From Klebsiella huaxiensis (GTDB lineage: Bacteria > Pseudomonadota > Gammaproteobacteria > Enterobacterales > Enterobacteriaceae): DNA of 64,000 nt. Positions 49,561 to 60,784 of the stretch are shown one piece after another. Position 1 is the first letter of the stretch. Every line of letters starts with the position of its first letter. The stretch spans positions 496,001 to 560,000 of the forward strand of contig NZ_CP036175.1 of assembly GCF_003261575.2 (NCBI RefSeq), in the 5' to 3' direction. Made by a program: the position numbers and the translations under genes. The notes below the pieces were generated by a model that was not told the DNA's origin, did not search any database, and saw only the letters and a program-made list of their open reading frames with translations.

Positions 49561-50259
49561 ATGGGTCAGAAAGTACATCCTAATGGTATTCGCCTGGGTA
49601 TTGTCAAACCATGGAACTCTACCTGGTTCGCGAACACCAAAGAATTCGCTGACAACCTGGACAGCGATTTTAAAGTACGTCAGTTCTTGACTAAAGAACT
49701 GGCTAAAGCGTCCGTATCTCGCATCGTTATCGAGCGTCCGGCTAAGAGCATTCGTGTAACTATTCACACTGCTCGCCCGGGTATCGTTATCGGTAAGAAA
49801 GGCGAAGACGTAGAAAAACTGCGCAAGGTCGTAGCGGATATCGCTGGCGTTCCTGCACAGATCAATATTGCCGAAGTTCGTAAGCCTGAACTGGACGCTA
49901 AATTGGTTGCTGACAGCATCACTTCTCAGCTGGAACGTCGCGTTATGTTCCGTCGTGCTATGAAGCGTGCTGTACAGAACGCAATGCGTCTTGGCGCTAA
50001 AGGTATTAAAGTTGAAGTTAGTGGCCGTCTGGGCGGCGCGGAAATCGCACGTACCGAATGGTACCGCGAAGGTCGCGTACCGCTGCACACTCTGCGTGCT
50101 GACATCGACTACAACACCTCTGAAGCGCACACCACTTACGGTGTAATCGGCGTTAAGGTATGGATCTTCAAAGGTGAGATCCTGGGTGGTATGGCTGCTG
50201 TTGAACAACCGGAACCGGCTGCTCAACCTAAAAAGCAGCAGCGTAAAGGCCGTAAATAA
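49561..50259 (+). CDS. rpsC: Ribosomal protein S3
   Basis: 30S head protein at the mRNA entry channel with helicase-like function. 232 residues; KH-domain GKKGEDVEKLR is present. Lys- and Gln-rich C-terminus, one residue shorter than in E. coli. Confidence 0.98.
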   Translation: MGQKVHPNGIRLGIVKPWNSTWFANTKEFADNLDSDFKVRQFLTKELAKASVSRIVIERPAKSIRVTIHTARPGIVIGKKGEDVEKLRKVVADIAGVPAQINIAEVRKPELDAKLVADSITSQLERRVMFRRAMKRAVQNAMRLGAKGIKVEVSGRLGGAEIARTEWYREGRVPLHTLRADIDYNTSEAHTTYGVIGVKVWIFKGEILGGMAAVEQPEPAAQPKKQQRKGRK

Positions 50260-50271
50260 GGAGCGTCGCTG

Positions 50272-50682
50272 ATGTTACAACCAAAGCGTACAAAATTCCG
50301 TAAAGTGCACAAAGGCCGCAACCGTGGTCTGGCGCAGGGTACGGATGTTAGCTTCGGCACTTTCGGTCTGAAAGCTGTTGGCCGTGGTCGTCTGACTGCA
50401 CGTCAGATCGAAGCAGCACGTCGTGCTATGACCCGTGCAGTTAAGCGTCAAGGTAAGATCTGGATCCGTGTATTCCCGGACAAACCGATCACCGAGAAGC
50501 CGCTGGAAGTTCGTATGGGTAAAGGTAAAGGTAACGTGGAGTACTGGGTTGCCTTGATTCAGCCGGGTAAAGTCCTGTATGAAATGGACGGCGTACCGGA
50601 AGAGCTGGCCCGTGAAGCATTCGGCCTGGCAGCAGCGAAACTGCCGATCAAAACCACCTTTGTAACTAAGACGGTGATGTAA
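50272..50682 (+). CDS. rplP: Ribosomal protein L16
   Basis: 50S protein that helps position A-site tRNA. 136 residues, MLQPKRTKFRKVHKGRNRG; the Arg81 region with hydroxylation (KGKGNVEYWVAL) is kept. Shares a base with the rpmC start. Confidence 0.98.
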   Translation: MLQPKRTKFRKVHKGRNRGLAQGTDVSFGTFGLKAVGRGRLTARQIEAARRAMTRAVKRQGKIWIRVFPDKPITEKPLEVRMGKGKGNVEYWVALIQPGKVLYEMDGVPEELAREAFGLAAAKLPIKTTFVTKTVM

Positions 50683-50873
50683 TGAAAGCAAAAGAGCTGC
50701 GTGAAAAAAGCGTTGAAGAGCTGAACGCTGAGCTGCTGAACCTACTGCGTGAGCAGTTCAACCTGCGTATGCAGGCTGCAAGTGGCCAGCTGCAACAGAC
50801 TCATCTGCTGAAGCAAGTGCGTCGTGATGTTGCACGTGTTAAGACTTTACTGACTCAGAAGGCGGGTGCGTAA
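50682..50873 (+). CDS. rpmC: Ribosomal protein L29
   Basis: Helical-hairpin protein at the tunnel exit. 63 residues, MKAKELREKSVEELNAELLN. One-base overlaps with rplP and rpsQ. Confidence 0.98.
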   Translation: MKAKELREKSVEELNAELLNLLREQFNLRMQAASGQLQQTHLLKQVRRDVARVKTLLTQKAGA

Positions 50874-51127
50874 TGACCGATAAAATCCGTACTCTGCAAG
50901 GTCGTGTGGTTAGTGACAAAATGGAGAAATCCATTGTTGTTGCTATCGAACGTATGGTGAAACACCCGGTATACGGTAAATTCATCAAGCGTACGACCAA
51001 ACTGCACGTACATGACGAAAACAACGAATGCGGTATCGGCGACAAAGTTGAAATCGCTGAGTGCCGTCCGCTGTCCAAGACTAAGTCCTGGACGCTGGTT
51101 CGCGTTGTAGAGAAAGCGGTTCTGTAA
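50873..51127 (+). CDS. rpsQ: Ribosomal protein S17
   Basis: 30S body protein of the OB fold. 84 residues; RTLQGRVVSDKMEKSIVVA. Last gene of the S10 operon, followed by a terminator. Confidence 0.98.
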   Translation: MTDKIRTLQGRVVSDKMEKSIVVAIERMVKHPVYGKFIKRTTKLHVHDENNECGIGDKVEIAECRPLSKTKSWTLVRVVEKAVL

Positions 51128-51150
51128 TACAGTACGCATTCTCAACGAAT

Positions 51151-51181
51151 AAACGGCTCAGCAATGAGCCGTTTATTTTTT
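51151..51181 (+). terminator. S10 operon terminator
   Basis: AAACGGCTCA / TGAGCCGTTT with a GCAA tetraloop, then ATTTTTT. It lies 23 nt after rpsQ. Confidence 0.9.
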
Positions 51182-51202
51182 CTACCCATATTTGAATTGC
51201 GG

Positions 51203-51211
51203 TGTTATAAT
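51203..51211 (+). promoter_or_regulatory. spc operon promoter (extended -10)
   Basis: TG-T-TATAAT, an extended -10 with perfect hexamer at 51206-51211. The -35 side (TCTACCC near 51181) is weak, as in the E. coli spc promoter. Drives rplN onwards. Confidence 0.78.
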
Positions 51212-51288
51212 GCCGCGCCCTCGATATGGGGCTTTTTAACGACCCTCTTTTGGGTCTCAGTAGTAGTTGACATTAGCGGAGCACTAAA

Positions 51289-51660
51289 ATGATCCAAGAA
51301 CAGACTATGCTGAACGTCGCCGACAACTCCGGTGCACGTCGCGTAATGTGTATCAAGGTTCTGGGTGGCTCGCACCGTCGCTACGCAGGCGTAGGCGACA
51401 TCATCAAGATCACCATCAAGGAAGCGATTCCGCGTGGTAAGGTCAAGAAAGGTGATGTGCTGAAGGCGGTAGTGGTGCGCACCAAGAAGGGTGTTCGTCG
51501 CCCGGACGGTTCTGTCATTCGCTTCGATGGTAATGCATGCGTTATTTTAAACAATAACAGCGAGCAACCTATCGGTACGCGTATTTTTGGGCCGGTAACT
51601 CGTGAGCTTCGTAACGAGAAGTTCATGAAAATTATCTCTCTGGCACCAGAAGTACTCTAA
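51289..51660 (+). CDS. rplN: Ribosomal protein L14
   Basis: 50S interface protein. 123 residues, [20 protein letters not shown]. First gene of the spc operon, with a leader of about 70 nt. Confidence 0.98.
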
Positions 51661-51670
51661 GGAGCGAATC

Positions 51671-51985
51671 ATGGCAGCGAAAATCCGTCGTGATGACGAA
51701 GTTATCGTGTTAACCGGTAAAGATAAAGGTAAACGCGGTAAAGTAAAAAATGTCCTGTCTTCCGGCAAGGTCATTGTTGAAGGTATCAACCTGGTTAAGA
51801 AACATCAGAAGCCGGTTCCGGCCCTGAACCAACCAGGCGGCATTGTAGAGAAAGAAGCAGCTATTCAGATCTCTAACCTTGCTATCTTCAACGCGGCAAC
51901 CGGCAAGGCTGACCGTGTAGGCTTTAGATTTGAAGAGGGCAAAAAAGTCCGTTTCTTTAAATCTAATAGCGAAACTATCAAGTAA
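51671..51985 (+). CDS. rplX: Ribosomal protein L24
   Basis: Assembly-initiator of the 50S subunit. 104 residues with the KOW sequence DEVIVLTGKDKGKRGKV. 10 nt after rplN. Confidence 0.98.
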   Translation: MAAKIRRDDEVIVLTGKDKGKRGKVKNVLSSGKVIVEGINLVKKHQKPVPALNQPGGIVEKEAAIQISNLAIFNAATGKADRVGFRFEEGKKVRFFKSNSETIK

Positions 51986-51999
51986 TTTGGAGTAGTACG

Positions 52000-52539
52000 A
52001 TGGCGAAACTGCATGATTACTACAAAGACGAAGTAGTCGCTAAACTCATGACTGAGTTTAACTACAATTCTGTCATGCAAGTCCCTCGGGTCGAGAAGAT
52101 CACCCTGAACATGGGTGTTGGTGAAGCGATCGCTGACAAGAAACTGCTGGATAACGCAGCAGCTGATCTGACAGCAATCTCCGGTCAAAAACCGTTAATC
52201 ACCAAAGCACGCAAATCAGTTGCAGGCTTCAAAATCCGTCAGGGCTATCCGATCGGCTGTAAAGTAACTCTGCGTGGCGAGCGCATGTGGGAGTTCTTTG
52301 AGCGCCTGATCACTATTGCTGTACCGCGTATCCGTGACTTCCGTGGCTTGTCCGCTAAGTCTTTCGACGGTCGTGGTAACTACAGCATGGGTGTCCGTGA
52401 GCAGATCATCTTCCCAGAAATCGACTACGATAAAGTCGACCGCGTTCGTGGTTTGGATATTACCATTACCACTACTGCGAAATCTGATGAAGAAGGCCGC
52501 GCTCTGCTGGCTGCCTTTGACTTCCCGTTCCGCAAGTAA
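52000..52539 (+). CDS. rplE: Ribosomal protein L5
   Basis: 5S rRNA-binding protein of the central protuberance. 179 residues, MAKLHDYYKDEVVAKLMTEF. In E. coli, S8 binds the mRNA around the start of this gene to repress most of the spc operon; the region is closely conserved here. Confidence 0.98.
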   Translation: MAKLHDYYKDEVVAKLMTEFNYNSVMQVPRVEKITLNMGVGEAIADKKLLDNAAADLTAISGQKPLITKARKSVAGFKIRQGYPIGCKVTLRGERMWEFFERLITIAVPRIRDFRGLSAKSFDGRGNYSMGVREQIIFPEIDYDKVDRVRGLDITITTTAKSDEEGRALLAAFDFPFRK

Positions 52540-52553
52540 GGTAGGGTTACTTA

Positions 52554-52859
52554 ATGGCTAAGCAATCAATGAAAGCACGCGAAGTAAAGCGCGTGGCTTT
52601 AGCTGATAAATTCTTCGCTAAACGCGCTGAACTGAAAGCTATCATCTCTGATGTGAACGCAACCGACGAAGATCGTTGGAATGCGGTTCTCAAGCTGCAG
52701 ACTCTGCCGCGTGATTCCAGCCCGTCTCGTCAGCGTAATCGCTGCCGTCAAACAGGTCGTCCGCATGGTTTCCTGCGGAAGTTCGGGTTGAGCCGTATTA
52801 AGGTCCGTGAAGCCGCCATGCGCGGTGAAATCCCGGGTCTGAAAAAGGCTAGCTGGTAA
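52554..52859 (+). CDS. rpsN: Ribosomal protein S14 (zinc-free type)
   Basis: 30S head protein. 101 residues without the CxxC pairs of zinc-binding S14, the long form usual in enterics (GLSRIKVREAAMRGEIPGLK). Confidence 0.98.
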   Translation: MAKQSMKAREVKRVALADKFFAKRAELKAIISDVNATDEDRWNAVLKLQTLPRDSSPSRQRNRCRQTGRPHGFLRKFGLSRIKVREAAMRGEIPGLKKASW

Positions 52860-52892
52860 TTGTCACCAATTGAATCACGGGAGTAAAGACAG

Positions 52893-53285
52893 ATGAGCAT
52901 GCAAGATCCGATCGCGGATATGCTGACCCGTATCCGTAACGGTCAGGCCGCGAATAAAGCTGCGGTCACCATGCCTTCCTCCAAGCTGAAAGTGGCAATT
53001 GCCAACGTGCTGAAGGAAGAAGGCTTTATTGAAGATTTTAAAGTTGAAGGCGACATCAAGCCGGAACTGGAACTGACTCTTAAGTATTTCCAGGGTAAAG
53101 CTGTTGTAGAAAGCATTCAGCGTGTCAGCCGCCCAGGTCTGCGCATCTATAAACGTAAAGATGAGCTGCCGAAAGTTATGGCGGGTCTGGGTATCGCGGT
53201 TATTTCTACCTCTAAAGGTGTTATGACTGATCGTGCAGCGCGCCAGGCTGGTCTTGGTGGCGAAATTATCTGCTACGTAGCCTAA
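52893..53285 (+). CDS. rpsH: Ribosomal protein S8
   Basis: 30S central-domain protein and translational repressor of the spc operon. 130 residues, MSMQDPIADMLTRIRNGQAA; GVMTDRAARQAGLGGEIICY at the end. Confidence 0.98.
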   Translation: MSMQDPIADMLTRIRNGQAANKAAVTMPSSKLKVAIANVLKEEGFIEDFKVEGDIKPELELTLKYFQGKAVVESIQRVSRPGLRIYKRKDELPKVMAGLGIAVISTSKGVMTDRAARQAGLGGEIICYVA

Positions 53286-53297
53286 TCGGAGGAAAAA

Positions 53298-53831
53298 ATG
53301 TCTCGTGTTGCTAAAGCACCGGTCGTTGTTCCTGCCGGCGTTGATGTAAAACTCAACGGTCAGGTTATTACGATCAAAGGTAAGAATGGCGAGCTGACTC
53401 GTACTATCAACGATGCTGTTGAAGTTAAACATGCAGATAATGCACTGACCTTCGGTCCGCGTGATGGTTACGCTGACGGATGGGCTCAGGCTGGTACCGC
53501 GCGTGCCCTGCTTAACTCAGTAGTTATCGGTGTTACCGAAGGCTTCACTAAAAAGCTTCAGCTGGTTGGTGTAGGTTATCGTGCAGCGGTCAAAGGGGAT
53601 GTAGTAAACCTGGCTTTAGGTTTTTCTCATCCTGTTGAGCATAAGCTGCCAGCCGGTATCACTGCAGAATGTCCGACTCAAACTGAAATCGTGCTGAAAG
53701 GCGCTGATAAGCAGGTGATCGGCCAGGTTGCAGCAGATCTGCGCGCCTACCGTCGTCCTGAGCCTTATAAAGGCAAGGGTGTTCGTTACGCCGACGAAGT
53801 CGTGCGTACCAAAGAGGCTAAGAAGAAGTAA
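53298..53831 (+). CDS. rplF: Ribosomal protein L6
   Basis: 50S protein near the factor-binding site. 177 residues; PEPYKGKGVRYADEVVRTKE at the C-terminus is the family signature. Confidence 0.98.
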   Translation: MSRVAKAPVVVPAGVDVKLNGQVITIKGKNGELTRTINDAVEVKHADNALTFGPRDGYADGWAQAGTARALLNSVVIGVTEGFTKKLQLVGVGYRAAVKGDVVNLALGFSHPVEHKLPAGITAECPTQTEIVLKGADKQVIGQVAADLRAYRRPEPYKGKGVRYADEVVRTKEAKKK

Positions 53832-54194
<363 letters not shown>

Positions 54195-54208
54195 GGTAGA
54201 GGTGTAAG

Positions 54209-54712
54209 ATGGCTCACATCGAAAAACAAGCTGGCGAACTGCAGGAAAAGCTGATCGCGGTTAACCGCGTATCTAAAACCGTTAAAGGTGGTCGTATTTT
54301 CTCCTTCACAGCTCTGACTGTAGTTGGTGACGGTAACGGTCGCGTAGGTTTTGGTTACGGTAAAGCGCGTGAAGTTCCAGCAGCGATCCAGAAAGCGATG
54401 GAAAAAGCCCGTCGCAATATGATTAATGTCGCGCTGAACCACGGCACCCTGCAGCACCCGGTTAAAGGTGTTCACACGGGTTCTCGTGTATTCATGCAGC
54501 CAGCTTCCGAAGGTACCGGTATTATCGCCGGTGGTGCAATGCGCGCCGTTCTGGAAGTTGCTGGAGTTCATAACGTTCTGGCTAAAGCATATGGTTCTAC
54601 TAACCCGATCAACGTGGTTCGTGCAACTATTGATGGCCTGGAAAATATGAATTCTCCAGAAATGGTCGCTGCCAAGCGTGGTAAATCCGTTGAAGAAATT
54701 CTGGGGAAATAA
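54209..54712 (+). CDS. rpsE: Ribosomal protein S5
   Basis: 30S protein at the mRNA entry and important for fidelity. 167 residues; the spectinomycin loop VNRVSKTVKGGRIFSFTALT is unaltered in outline. 3 nt before rpmD. Confidence 0.98.
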   Translation: MAHIEKQAGELQEKLIAVNRVSKTVKGGRIFSFTALTVVGDGNGRVGFGYGKAREVPAAIQKAMEKARRNMINVALNHGTLQHPVKGVHTGSRVFMQPASEGTGIIAGGAMRAVLEVAGVHNVLAKAYGSTNPINVVRATIDGLENMNSPEMVAAKRGKSVEEILGK

Positions 54713-54715
54713 ACC

Positions 54716-54895
54716 ATGGCAAAGACTATTAAAATTACTCAAACCCGCAGTGCAATCGGTCGTCTGCCGAAACACAAGGCAACGCTGCTTGGCCTGGGTC
54801 TGCGTCGTATTGGTCACACCGTAGAGCGCGAGGATACTCCTGCTGTTCGTGGTATGGTCAACGCGGTTTCCTTCATGGTTAAAGTTGAGGAGTAA
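54716..54895 (+). CDS. rpmD: Ribosomal protein L30
   Basis: Small 50S protein of 59 residues, [20 protein letters not shown], ending FMVKVEE. Translated by hand between rpsE and rplO; same length as in E. coli. Confidence 0.97.
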
Positions 54896-54898
54896 GAG

Positions 54899-55333
54899 AT
54901 GCGTTTAAATACTCTGTCTCCGGCCGAAGGCTCCAAAAAGGCGGGTAAACGCCTGGGTCGTGGTATCGGTTCTGGCCTCGGTAAAACCGGTGGTCGTGGT
55001 CACAAAGGTCAGAACTCTCGTTCTGGCGGTGGCGTACGTCGCGGTTTCGAAGGTGGTCAGATGCCTCTGTACCGTCGTCTGCCGAAATTTGGCTTCACTT
55101 CTCGTAAAGCAATGATCACTGCAGAAGTTCGTCTGTCTGATCTGGCTCATGTAGAAGGCGATGTAGTCGACCTGAACACGCTGAAAGCGGCTAACATTAT
55201 CGGTATCCAGATCGAGTTCGCGAAAGTGATCCTGTCTGGTGAGGTATCTCGTCCGGTAACTGTTCGTGGTCTGCGCGTGACTAAAGGTGCTCGTGCTGCT
55301 ATCGAAGCTGCTGGCGGTAAAATTGAGGAATAA
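54899..55333 (+). CDS. rplO: Ribosomal protein L15
   Basis: 50S assembly protein. 144 residues with the glycine-rich GRGIGSGLGKTGGRGHKGQN. 3 nt after rpmD and 7 nt before secY. Confidence 0.98.
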   Translation: MRLNTLSPAEGSKKAGKRLGRGIGSGLGKTGGRGHKGQNSRSGGGVRRGFEGGQMPLYRRLPKFGFTSRKAMITAEVRLSDLAHVEGDVVDLNTLKAANIIGIQIEFAKVILSGEVSRPVTVRGLRVTKGARAAIEAAGGKIEE

Positions 55334-55340
55334 GTAGCAG

Positions 55341-56820
<1,480 letters not shown>

Positions 56821-56829
56821 TTTATTCGC

Positions 56830-56975
56830 ATATTTTTCTTGCAAAGTTGGGTTGAGCTGGCTAGATTAGCCAGCCAATCTTTTGTATGTCTGTACGTTTC
56901 CATTTGAGTATCCTGAAAACGGGCTTTTCAGCATGGTGCGTACATATTAAATAGTAGGAGTGCATAGTGGCCCGT
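56830..56975 (+). promoter_or_regulatory. alpha operon leader with S4-binding pseudoknot region
   Basis: A stem GCTGGCTA / TAGCCAGC (56856-56874) followed by CAATCTTTTG, then about 90 nt up to the GTG start of rpsM that closely resemble the E. coli alpha leader, where S4 binds a nested pseudoknot to repress rpsM translation. The stem may terminate a fraction of spc transcripts. Confidence 0.7.
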
Positions 56976-57323
56976 ATAGCAGGCATTAACATTCCTGATC
57001 ACAAACATACCGTCATTGCATTAACTGCAATTTTCGGTATCGGCAAGACCCGCTCTAAAGCCATCTGTGCTGACACGGGTATCGCTGAAAATGTTAAGAT
57101 CAGTGAGCTGTCTGAAGAACAAATTGAATCCCTGCGTGAAGCAGTAGGTAAATTTGTCGTTGAAGGTGATCTGCGCCGTGAAATCACCCTGAGCATCAAG
57201 CGTCTTATGGACCTTGGTTGCTATCGTGGTTTACGCCATCGTCGTGGTCTTCCGGTTCGCGGTCAGCGTACTAAGACCAACGCACGTACCCGTAAGGGTC
57301 CGCGTAAACCGATCAAGAAATAG
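56967..57323 (+). CDS. rpsM: Ribosomal protein S13
   Basis: 30S head protein that contacts the 50S subunit and P-site tRNA. 118 residues from a GTG start at 56967 (ARIAGINIPDHKH) with TAGGAG about 7 nt upstream. First gene of the alpha operon and the target of S4 repression. Confidence 0.98.
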   Translation: MARIAGINIPDHKHTVIALTAIFGIGKTRSKAICADTGIAENVKISELSEEQIESLREAVGKFVVEGDLRREITLSIKRLMDLGCYRGLRHRRGLPVRGQRTKTNARTRKGPRKPIKK

Positions 57324-57339
57324 TCGGGGTGATTGAATA

Positions 57340-57729
57340 ATGGCAAAGGCACCAGTTCGTGCACGTAAGCGTGTAAGAAAACAAGTCTCTGATGGCGTGG
57401 CTCATGTCCATGCTTCTTTTAACAACACCATCGTTACCATTACTGATCGTCAGGGTAACGCGCTGGGTTGGGCAACAGCCGGTGGTTCCGGTTTCCGTGG
57501 TTCTCGCAAATCCACTCCGTTTGCAGCTCAGGTTGCAGCAGAGCGTTGCGCTGAAGCCGTAAAAGAATACGGCATCAAGAATCTGGAAGTTATGGTTAAA
57601 GGTCCGGGTCCAGGTCGCGAATCTACTATTCGTGCACTGAACGCCGCTGGTTTCCGCATCACGAATATTACTGATGTGACTCCGATCCCTCATAACGGTT
57701 GTCGTCCGCCGAAAAAACGTCGCGTATAA
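57340..57729 (+). CDS. rpsK: Ribosomal protein S11
   Basis: 30S platform protein. 129 residues; ATAGGSGFRGSRKSTPFAAQ and NGCRPPKKRRV end. 16 nt after rpsM. Confidence 0.98.
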   Translation: MAKAPVRARKRVRKQVSDGVAHVHASFNNTIVTITDRQGNALGWATAGGSGFRGSRKSTPFAAQVAAERCAEAVKEYGIKNLEVMVKGPGPGRESTIRALNAAGFRITNITDVTPIPHNGCRPPKKRRV

Positions 57730-57762
57730 CGCGTTCGTTTCTAGGATTGTTGGAGAAAGAAA

Positions 57763-58383
57763 ATGGCAAGATATTTGGGTCCTAAGCTCAAGCTGAGCCG
57801 TCGTGAGGGCACTGACTTATTCCTTAAGTCTGGCGTTCGCGCGATCGATACCAAGTGTAAAATTGAACAAGCTCCTGGCCAGCACGGTGCGCGTAAACCG
57901 CGTCTGTCTGACTATGGTGTGCAGTTGCGTGAAAAGCAAAAAGTTCGCCGTATGTACGGTGTGCTGGAGCGTCAGTTCCGTAACTATTATAAAGAAGCAG
58001 CGCGTCTGAAAGGCAACACTGGTGAAAACCTGTTGACTCTGCTGGAAGGTCGTCTGGACAACGTTGTATACCGTATGGGCTTCGGCGCGACTCGTGCTGA
58101 ATCACGTCAGCTGGTTAGCCACAAAGCTATCATGGTAAACGGTCGTGTTGTTAACATCGCTTCTTATCAGGTTAAAGCGAATGACGTTGTCAGCATTCGT
58201 GAGAAAGCGAAAAAGCAATCTCGCGTGAAAGCCGCTCTGGAGCTGGCTGAGCAGCGTGAAAAGCCAACCTGGCTGGAAGTTGATGCTGGCAAGATGGAAG
58301 GTACGTTCAAGCGTCAGCCAGAACGTTCTGATCTGTCTGCGGACATTAACGAACACCTGATCGTCGAGCTTTACTCCAAGTAA
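57763..58383 (+). CDS. rpsD: Ribosomal protein S4
   Basis: 30S assembly initiator, fidelity protein and repressor of the alpha operon. 206 residues, MARYLGPKLKLSRREGTDLF; S4 RNA-binding domain RLDNVVYRMGFGATRAESRQ. Confidence 0.98.
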   Translation: MARYLGPKLKLSRREGTDLFLKSGVRAIDTKCKIEQAPGQHGARKPRLSDYGVQLREKQKVRRMYGVLERQFRNYYKEAARLKGNTGENLLTLLEGRLDNVVYRMGFGATRAESRQLVSHKAIMVNGRVVNIASYQVKANDVVSIREKAKKQSRVKAALELAEQREKPTWLEVDAGKMEGTFKRQPERSDLSADINEHLIVELYSK

Positions 58384-58408
58384 AGCTTAGTACCAAAGAG
58401 AGGACACA

Positions 58409-59398
58409 ATGCAGGGTTCTGTGACAGAGTTTCTAAAACCGCGCCTGGTCGATATCGAGCAAGTGAGTTCGACGCACGCCAAGGTGACCCTTGAGCCTTT
58501 AGAGCGTGGCTTTGGCCATACTCTGGGTAACGCACTGCGCCGTATTCTGCTCTCATCGATGCCGGGTTGCGCGGTGACCGAGGTTGAGATTGATGGTGTA
58601 CTTCATGAGTACAGCACCAAAGAAGGCGTTCAGGAAGATATCCTTGAAATCCTGCTCAACCTGAAAGGGCTGGCGGTGAGAGTTCAGGGTAAAGATGAAG
58701 TCATCCTTACTTTGAATAAATCTGGCATTGGCCCTGTGACCGCAGCCGACATTACCCATGACGGTGATGTCGAAATCGTCAAGCCGCAACATGTGATCTG
58801 CCACCTGACCGATGAGAATGCTGCTATTAGCATGCGTATCAAAGTTCAGCGCGGTCGCGGTTATGTGCCGGCTTCTGCCCGAATTCATTCGGAAGAAGAT
58901 GAGCGCCCGATCGGCCGTCTGTTAGTCGACGCATGCTACAGCCCAGTAGAGCGTATTGCCTACAATGTTGAAGCAGCGCGTGTAGAACAGCGTACCGACC
59001 TGGACAAGCTGGTCATCGAAATGGAAACCAACGGCACAATCGATCCTGAAGAGGCGATTCGTCGTGCGGCAACCATCCTGGCAGAACAACTGGAAGCTTT
59101 TGTTGACTTACGTGATGTACGTCAGCCGGAAGTGAAAGAAGAGAAACCAGAATTCGATCCGATCCTGCTGCGCCCTGTTGACGATCTCGAATTGACTGTC
59201 CGCTCTGCTAACTGCCTCAAGGCAGAAGCTATCCACTATATCGGTGATCTGGTACAGCGTACCGAGGTTGAGTTGCTGAAAACGCCGAACCTGGGTAAAA
59301 AATCTCTTACTGAGATTAAAGACGTGCTGGCTTCACGTGGTTTGTCTCTGGGCATGCGCCTGGAAAACTGGCCACCGGCAAGCATTGCTGACGAGTAA
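58409..59398 (+). CDS. rpoA: RNA polymerase alpha subunit
   Basis: Dimer that nucleates core RNA polymerase; the C-terminal domain contacts UP elements and activators such as CRP and FNR, both relevant to this window. 329 residues: N-terminal domain to about 235 ([20 protein letters not shown]), linker, then C-terminal domain with [20 protein letters not shown], which includes Arg265. Confidence 0.99.
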
Positions 59399-59438
59399 CC
59401 GGATCACAGGTTAAGGTTTTACTGAGAAGGATAAGGTC

Positions 59439-59825
59439 ATGCGCCATCGTAAGAGTGGTCGTCAACTGAACCGCAACAGCAGCCATCGCCAGGCTATGTT
59501 CCGTAACATGGCTGGTTCGCTGGTTCGTCATGAGATCATCAAGACGACCCTGCCGAAAGCGAAAGAACTGCGTCGCGTAGTTGAGCCGCTGATTACTCTT
59601 GCCAAGACTGATAGCGTAGCTAATCGTCGTCTGGCATTCGCCCGTACTCGTGATAACGAGATCGTGGCAAAACTGTTTAACGAGCTGGGCCCGCGTTTCG
59701 CGAGCCGCGCAGGTGGTTACACTCGCATTCTGAAGTGTGGCTTCCGTGCAGGCGACAACGCGCCGATGGCATACATCGAGCTGGTTGATCGCTCTGAATC
59801 GAAAGCAGAAGCTGCTGCAGAGTAA
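59439..59825 (+). CDS. rplQ: Ribosomal protein L17
   Basis: 50S protein at the tunnel exit. 128 residues, MRHRKSGRQLNRNSSHRQAM; one residue longer than in E. coli. Last gene of the alpha operon. Confidence 0.98.
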   Translation: MRHRKSGRQLNRNSSHRQAMFRNMAGSLVRHEIIKTTLPKAKELRRVVEPLITLAKTDSVANRRLAFARTRDNEIVAKLFNELGPRFASRAGGYTRILKCGFRAGDNAPMAYIELVDRSESKAEAAAE

Positions 59826-59839
59826 TTTGTAGTAACGTA

Positions 59840-59867
59840 AAAAAACCCGCCCAGGCGGGTTTTTTTA
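59840..59867 (+). terminator. alpha operon terminator
   Basis: AAAAACCCGC / GCGGGTTTTT with a CCAG loop and extra T residues, 15 nt after rplQ. Confidence 0.93.
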
Positions 59868-59932
59868 TATCCTCTATCATTCCGCTTCACTACAATATCT
59901 GTACTATTTGTGTTCATCCCCGGAGCCGTATC

Positions 59933-60304
59933 ATGTGGTTACTGGATCAGTGGGCAGAGCGCCATATCCTCGATGCTCAAAACAAAGGTGAATTCGATAA
60001 TCTTCCAGGCTGCGGAGAACCGCTTATGTTGGATGATGATTCACATGTCCCACCAGAGCTACGCGCAAGCTATCGGTTGCTTAAAAATGCAGGCTGTTTA
60101 CCTCCCGAGCTGGAACATCGAAAAGAAGCAATCATGCTTGTTGACTTACTCAGGAACGTTCAGGAAAACGAACCGTGCTGCGTGGAGTGGAGTCGTCGTC
60201 TTGCCCTGGTTGAACTAAAACTACGGCAAGCAGGTCTTAATACTGACTTTTTGCGTGGCGATTATGTAGATAAGTTACTGCATAAGATTAATGAGGAGCA
60301 ATAA
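59933..60304 (+). CDS. yhdN: YhdN, DUF1992-family protein
   Basis: A 123-residue protein with MWLLDQWAERHILDAQ and LPGCGEPLMLDDDSHVPPEL, the conserved N-terminal part of the DnaJ-related DUF1992 family; function unknown. Its stop shares a base with the zntR start (TAATG), so the two are co-translated. Confidence 0.9.
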   Translation: MWLLDQWAERHILDAQNKGEFDNLPGCGEPLMLDDDSHVPPELRASYRLLKNAGCLPPELEHRKEAIMLVDLLRNVQENEPCCVEWSRRLALVELKLRQAGLNTDFLRGDYVDKLLHKINEEQ

Positions 60305-60729
60305 TGTATCGCATCGGTGAACTGGCAAAATTGGCAGACGTTACTCCCGATACCATTCGCTATTATGAAAAACAGCAGATGATGGAGCATAACGTACGTA
60401 CTGAAGGAGGATTTCGTCTCTATTCAGACAACGATCTGCAGAGACTCCGTTTTATTCGTTATGCCAGGCAATTGGGTTTCACATTGGAATCGATTCGCGA
60501 ACTTCTTTCGATCCGAATAGATCCGGAGCATCATACTTGCCAGGAGTCGAAAGGTATCGTTAAGGCTCGTTTAAGGGAAGTTGAATCTCGGATCAAAGAG
60601 CTACAAACTATGCGTCGGTCATTGCAGCGGCTTAATGACGCATGCTGTGGGACCGCACACAGTAGTATTTATTGTTCGATCCTTGAGGCGCTTGAGCAAG
60701 GAGCCAGTAGCCAAAATGCAGAGCGTTGA
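60304..60729 (+). CDS. zntR: Zinc-responsive MerR-family regulator ZntR
   Basis: Activates the zinc exporter gene zntA when zinc is high. The 141-residue protein has an N-terminal MerR helix-turn-helix (IGELAKLADVTPDTIRYYEK), a long dimer helix, and zinc-binding residues Cys79, Cys114, Cys115, His119 and Cys124. Same length as E. coli ZntR. Overlaps yhdN by one base. Confidence 0.95.
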   Translation: MYRIGELAKLADVTPDTIRYYEKQQMMEHNVRTEGGFRLYSDNDLQRLRFIRYARQLGFTLESIRELLSIRIDPEHHTCQESKGIVKARLREVESRIKELQTMRRSLQRLNDACCGTAHSSIYCSILEALEQGASSQNAER

Positions 60730-60784
60730 TTTCTACATCGTGCAGATCTACACTTGCATCGATTTTTACTAATCAGGAGTGTTT